Assembly (NCBI GenBank): GCA_024516035.1
Contig: CM044964.1
Location: 433,278-497,277 of the forward strand
DNA length: 64,000 nucleotides
Source of the DNA: Bactericera cockerelli
Lineage: Eukaryota; Arthropoda; Insecta; Hemiptera; Triozidae
Direction of reading: 5' to 3'
The stretch's first letter is position 1, and every line of letters starts with the position of its first letter. The position numbers and the translations under genes are program-made. Shown in pieces: positions 61,198 to 64,000 of the stretch. Under the pieces are notes generated by a model that was not told where the DNA came from, did no database searches, and saw only the letters and a program-made list of their open reading frames with translations.

Positions 61198-64000
61198 TCA
61201 GTAAAAAACATAATCCTTGTATCTAGATGGTAATTTGGTTTGCCTCCTCTGACGTGTTGGACGTTCATCTTCATTATCATTAGACATGATTGTTGGTGAC
61301 TGGTTTGGGGGATTCTGAACATTTTCTTTGTCTTCAGTTGGACTAGATTCCACTACATCATCACCTCTTTCTTCATTTTCACAAGATGATGTTTCAGGAT
61401 GAGTTGAATCTGGTTTAATAAATTTTTCATTTCTCCTTAGCATAGCTCCTTCTGAAGTTCTCACGGTATATGATCTATTCCCATCTTTGCTCTCAATTTT
61501 ACCTTTAGACCAAGTTTCGCTTTCAGGCATTTTCTTATACCACACATCTTCATCAACCTCCAGGTCTTGTCTACTAACTGAATGTCTATCATAATATATT
61601 TTTGCCTTGTTTTTATTTTCTTTTATTTTGTCCTGTACACATTGTTGCTCAATGGGTTCAAGATCCTTGTTTATACTTGGTATGTGACACCGCAACCATC
61701 TGTTCATTAACCTTTTAGCAGGACTGAAGTTTGTCTTATTCGGTGTATTTCTATGAAGCAACAACATTTGGTAAAAGTCTGTGTTGCTGTCAATGCTTTT
61801 CTTTATAAGTGTTTTTACTACTTTGACGGCGGATTCTGCTTTTCCATTAGACTGTGGGTAATGCGGACTTGACATGACATGATTAAACTCCCAATCATTA
61901 CTGAATTTCTTAAACTCCTGTGATGAAAAATTTGTTGCACCGTCTGTTATAACGGTTCGGGGAATACCATGTCGACTAAAGTTTCTCTTGCAGATGAGAA
62001 TAACACAAGCTGAACTTAAATCTTTTAATTCGTCAATTTCGAAGTAATCAGAGTAATGATCAATCGTGACAAGGAATCTTCTTTTCTTTCCTTTAATGTC
62101 TACTTCGAAAACATCCATGCTAATTATTTCAAAAGGTTCTTTAGGTACTTCATAAGATTTCATTTCGATTCTCTTTTGATTTGCAGATAATTTTGCACAA
62201 GTTTCACAAGATTGCACAAGATCTTTAATTTCATTGTTCAAATTAGGCCAAAACACAACTTCCTTAGCCAGCTTTTGTGTAGCTTCTATTCCAAGATGTC
62301 CTAAGTGAATTTTTTTTAAAAATTCTTTTCTGAGTTTGACAGGAATTAATATCTGATTTCCTTTTAGAATTATTCCATCTTCTATTGTTAAATCGGCTCT
62401 GTAATTCCAAAAGCACTTTAACTCATTGGACAGTTTGTGTTTTTCTTCTGGCCATCCTTTGATTATTTGTTGCTTCAGATGCTGAAGTTGACCATCAGTA
62501 TTTGTTTCTTCTTTAATTCGTTGAATTGATTCATCTGATATTTTAACTATCTTGTTATCATAGTAATTTATACCAGTATTAATTATTCTTAATGTACTGA
62601 CGGTTTCACACAAATCTATTTCTTGTGAAATTTTATATATGTCATTTTGCTTTTCAATATTCTGCAAACTTTCAGGTGCACGAGATAATGTATCTGCCAG
62701 ATACATACTTGTACCATTCTTATATTTTACAAGTAAATTATATCTTTGAAGGGTCAATATCATACTTTGTAAACGTTTTGGAATTTTTAACAATGGTTTT
62801 TTAAATATTGATACTAATGGACTGTGGTCTGTCTCAATAACAACATTTGGCTGTCCACAAATATACTGGTCAAAGCGTTGACATGCAAACACAATCGCAA
62901 GCATTTCTTTTTCAATCTGTGCGTAATTCTTCTGTGTTGATGTTAACATTTTAGAAGCGTAAGCAACAGGTTGATCTTCTTGCAAAATGGCACATCCAAG
63001 GGCAAAAGAAGACGCATCAGCTTGAATAGTAATAGGTTTCTTTGGGTCAAAATATTTCAATTTTGTTGCATCTGCAATGATATTTTTTATATTCAAAAAT
63101 GCTTTTTCTTCATTATCAGTCCACTGAAATGTTTCTCCATTTCGCGTTATTTTTCTTAGAACTTCTGTTGTATCAGATAATTTGTTTATATATCTTGACA
63201 AATATGTTACCATTCCAAGAAATCTCATCACAGCTTCTTTATTTTCAGGTCTCGGCATATTGACAATTGATGATATCTTGCTAGGGTCTGGCTTGATTCC
63301 CTGAGAAGTCAATATATGACCATAAAATTTTATTTCTTTTTTACAGAGATGTGTTTTATCTGGATTGAGTTTAACATTTCGTTCTTTCAACCTCTTAAGA
63401 AGTGCTTCAAGATTTTTATCGTGATCACATTGAGCATCCTCTTGAGAATCACCATAGCCAACAATGAGAATGTCATCCGCTAATACAAACACACCTCTCA
63501 AACCATGTACTACTTCTAACATTTTCTTCTGAAAAATTTCCATGGCTGTTGATAAACCAAATGGAAGTCTAAGGTATCTGTATTTTCCGAACGGTGTCCA
63601 AAAAGCTGTTAATTTACTGCTTCGTTCAGTTAATTTTACTTGCCAAAATCCTCTTGTCGCATCCATAGTTGAAAATAATTTTGCGTTATTTAACTCTGGA
63701 ATTATTTCATCGATTGTAGGTAGTTGCTGTTTGGTATCCTTGATGGCACGATTAAGATGGGTAGGATCAATACATACTCTCAGTTTATTATTTCTCTTCA
63801 CAATAGTCACATTACTTGTCCAGTCTGTGTATCCAGGTTCCTCAACGATTATATTATTTTTCAACATATTCTCAATTTCCATCTTCAAGTCATCTTTTAA
63901 GGCAATTGGAACACGACGTGGGCTTTGTTTTACTGGTGTTACCTCAGTTGAAAAATCAATGTCAACTTCACCTGCTATTTCACCTATGCCTTCAAATACA
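61198..64000 (-). CDS. Ty3/gypsy pol polyprotein, 5' part outside window
   Basis: Open from the right edge to TGA at 61198 (~934 codons), with no internal stop. Before the ATG at 63888 it reads SPRRVPIALKDDLKMEIE, the standard lead-in to gypsy RT, so the coding sequence continues beyond the window. Numbered from that ATG: RT with FSTMDATRGF (D76), LPFGLSTA (~109-116) and catalytic LADD at 136-139; RNase H with IQADASSFALG, an E in IEKEMLA and D in IETDHSP; integrase HHCC (HLGHLGI...CETCAKL) and core D,D,E in ISMDVF, ITDGATNF and SNGKAES; then a basic C-terminal tail (RPTRQRRQTKLPSRYKDY). The RT box has Leu-Ala in place of the usual Tyr-x before DD. Intact and possibly active. Confidence 0.93.
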   Translation of the reverse strand, partial: VFEGIGEIAGEVDIDFSTEVTPVKQSPRRVPIALKDDLKMEIENMLKNNIIVEEPGYTDWTSNVTIVKRNNKLRVCIDPTHLNRAIKDTKQQLPTIDEIIPELNNAKLFSTMDATRGFWQVKLTERSSKLTAFWTPFGKYRYLRLPFGLSTAMEIFQKKMLEVVHGLRGVFVLADDILIVGYGDSQEDAQCDHDKNLEALLKRLKERNVKLNPDKTHLCKKEIKFYGHILTSQGIKPDPSKISSIVNMPRPENKEAVMRFLGMVTYLSRYINKLSDTTEVLRKITRNGETFQWTDNEEKAFLNIKNIIADATKLKYFDPKKPITIQADASSFALGCAILQEDQPVAYASKMLTSTQKNYAQIEKEMLAIVFACQRFDQYICGQPNVVIETDHSPLVSIFKKPLLKIPKRLQSMILTLQRYNLLVKYKNGTSMYLADTLSRAPESLQNIEKQNDIYKISQEIDLCETVSTLRIINTGINYYDNKIVKISDESIQRIKEETNTDGQLQHLKQQIIKGWPEEKHKLSNELKCFWNYRADLTIEDGIILKGNQILIPVKLRKEFLKKIHLGHLGIEATQKLAKEVVFWPNLNNEIKDLVQSCETCAKLSANQKRIEMKSYEVPKEPFEIISMDVFEVDIKGKKRRFLVTIDHYSDYFEIDELKDLSSACVILICKRNFSRHGIPRTVITDGATNFSSQEFKKFSNDWEFNHVMSSPHYPQSNGKAESAVKVVKTLIKKSIDSNTDFYQMLLLHRNTPNKTNFSPAKRLMNRWLRCHIPSINKDLEPIEQQCVQDKIKENKNKAKIYYDRHSVSRQDLEVDEDVWYKKMPESETWSKGKIESKDGNRSYTVRTSEGAMLRRNEKFIKPDSTHPETSSCENEERGDDVVESSPTEDKENVQNPPNQSPTIMSNDNEDERPTRQRRQTKLPSRYKDYVFY

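Overview
This is a eukaryotic, almost certainly arthropod and probably insect, genomic window. It has short exons with GT-AG splice sites, very long AT-rich introns, many SINEs with tRNA-like heads, Helitrons, hAT- and Tc1-like miniature elements, a BEL/Pao and a Ty3/gypsy retrotransposon, one 100-N assembly gap, and no prokaryotic-type operon.

Two multi-exon host genes can be read by joining exons whose reading frames and splice phases agree. (1) On the + strand, from the left edge to about 32.57 kb, fifteen exons encode at least ~1,060 residues of a protein ending in an ALMS-type motif, as in ALMS1/C10orf90/CEP295 centrosome and basal-body proteins. The last visible exon runs into the gap at 32567-32666. 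(2) On the - strand, from about 59.2 kb down to about 33.4 kb, eleven phase-compatible exons plus one uncertain exon encode a MYM-type zinc-finger protein of the ZMYM2/3/4 - Drosophila woc family. It has several Cys-rich MYM fingers, a Pro/Val-rich segment before the family's PTTRNS signature, and the PSDPFEAELL block. The genes converge, and both 3' ends probably lie in or next to the gap.

Mobile DNA, left to right: tRNA-headed SINEs throughout; a 784-bp hAT-type MITE with an 8-bp target duplication (12720-13503); a young BEL/Pao element with identical LTRs but no gag or protease (13952-19370); LINE 3' fragments near 6.3, 9.8 and 29.8 kb; three non-autonomous Helitrons (8.4, 30.9 and 46.1 kb), two with large GT-rich arrays; a 5S-rRNA-headed SINE (34.5 kb); a 3.2-kb inverted-repeat structure (42.5-45.65 kb); TIR-type MITEs near 50.2 and 53.5 kb; an intact tRNA-Ile(AAT) gene (56.2 kb); and a Ty3/gypsy pol gene running off the right edge (61.2-64.0 kb).

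The most unusual feature is a repeated architecture. In both host genes, tandem arrays start exactly at exon 3' ends and carry the exon tail plus its 5' splice site as the repeat unit: 78 bp x ~12, 20 bp x >25, 24 bp x ~40, 21 bp x ~30, ~61 bp x 5, ~118 bp x 8, ~110 bp x 14, and partial exon copies x 5 or more. The introns are therefore full of decoy donors. Two unrelated genes share the pattern, which suggests a local or genome-wide process that amplifies 5' splice junctions.
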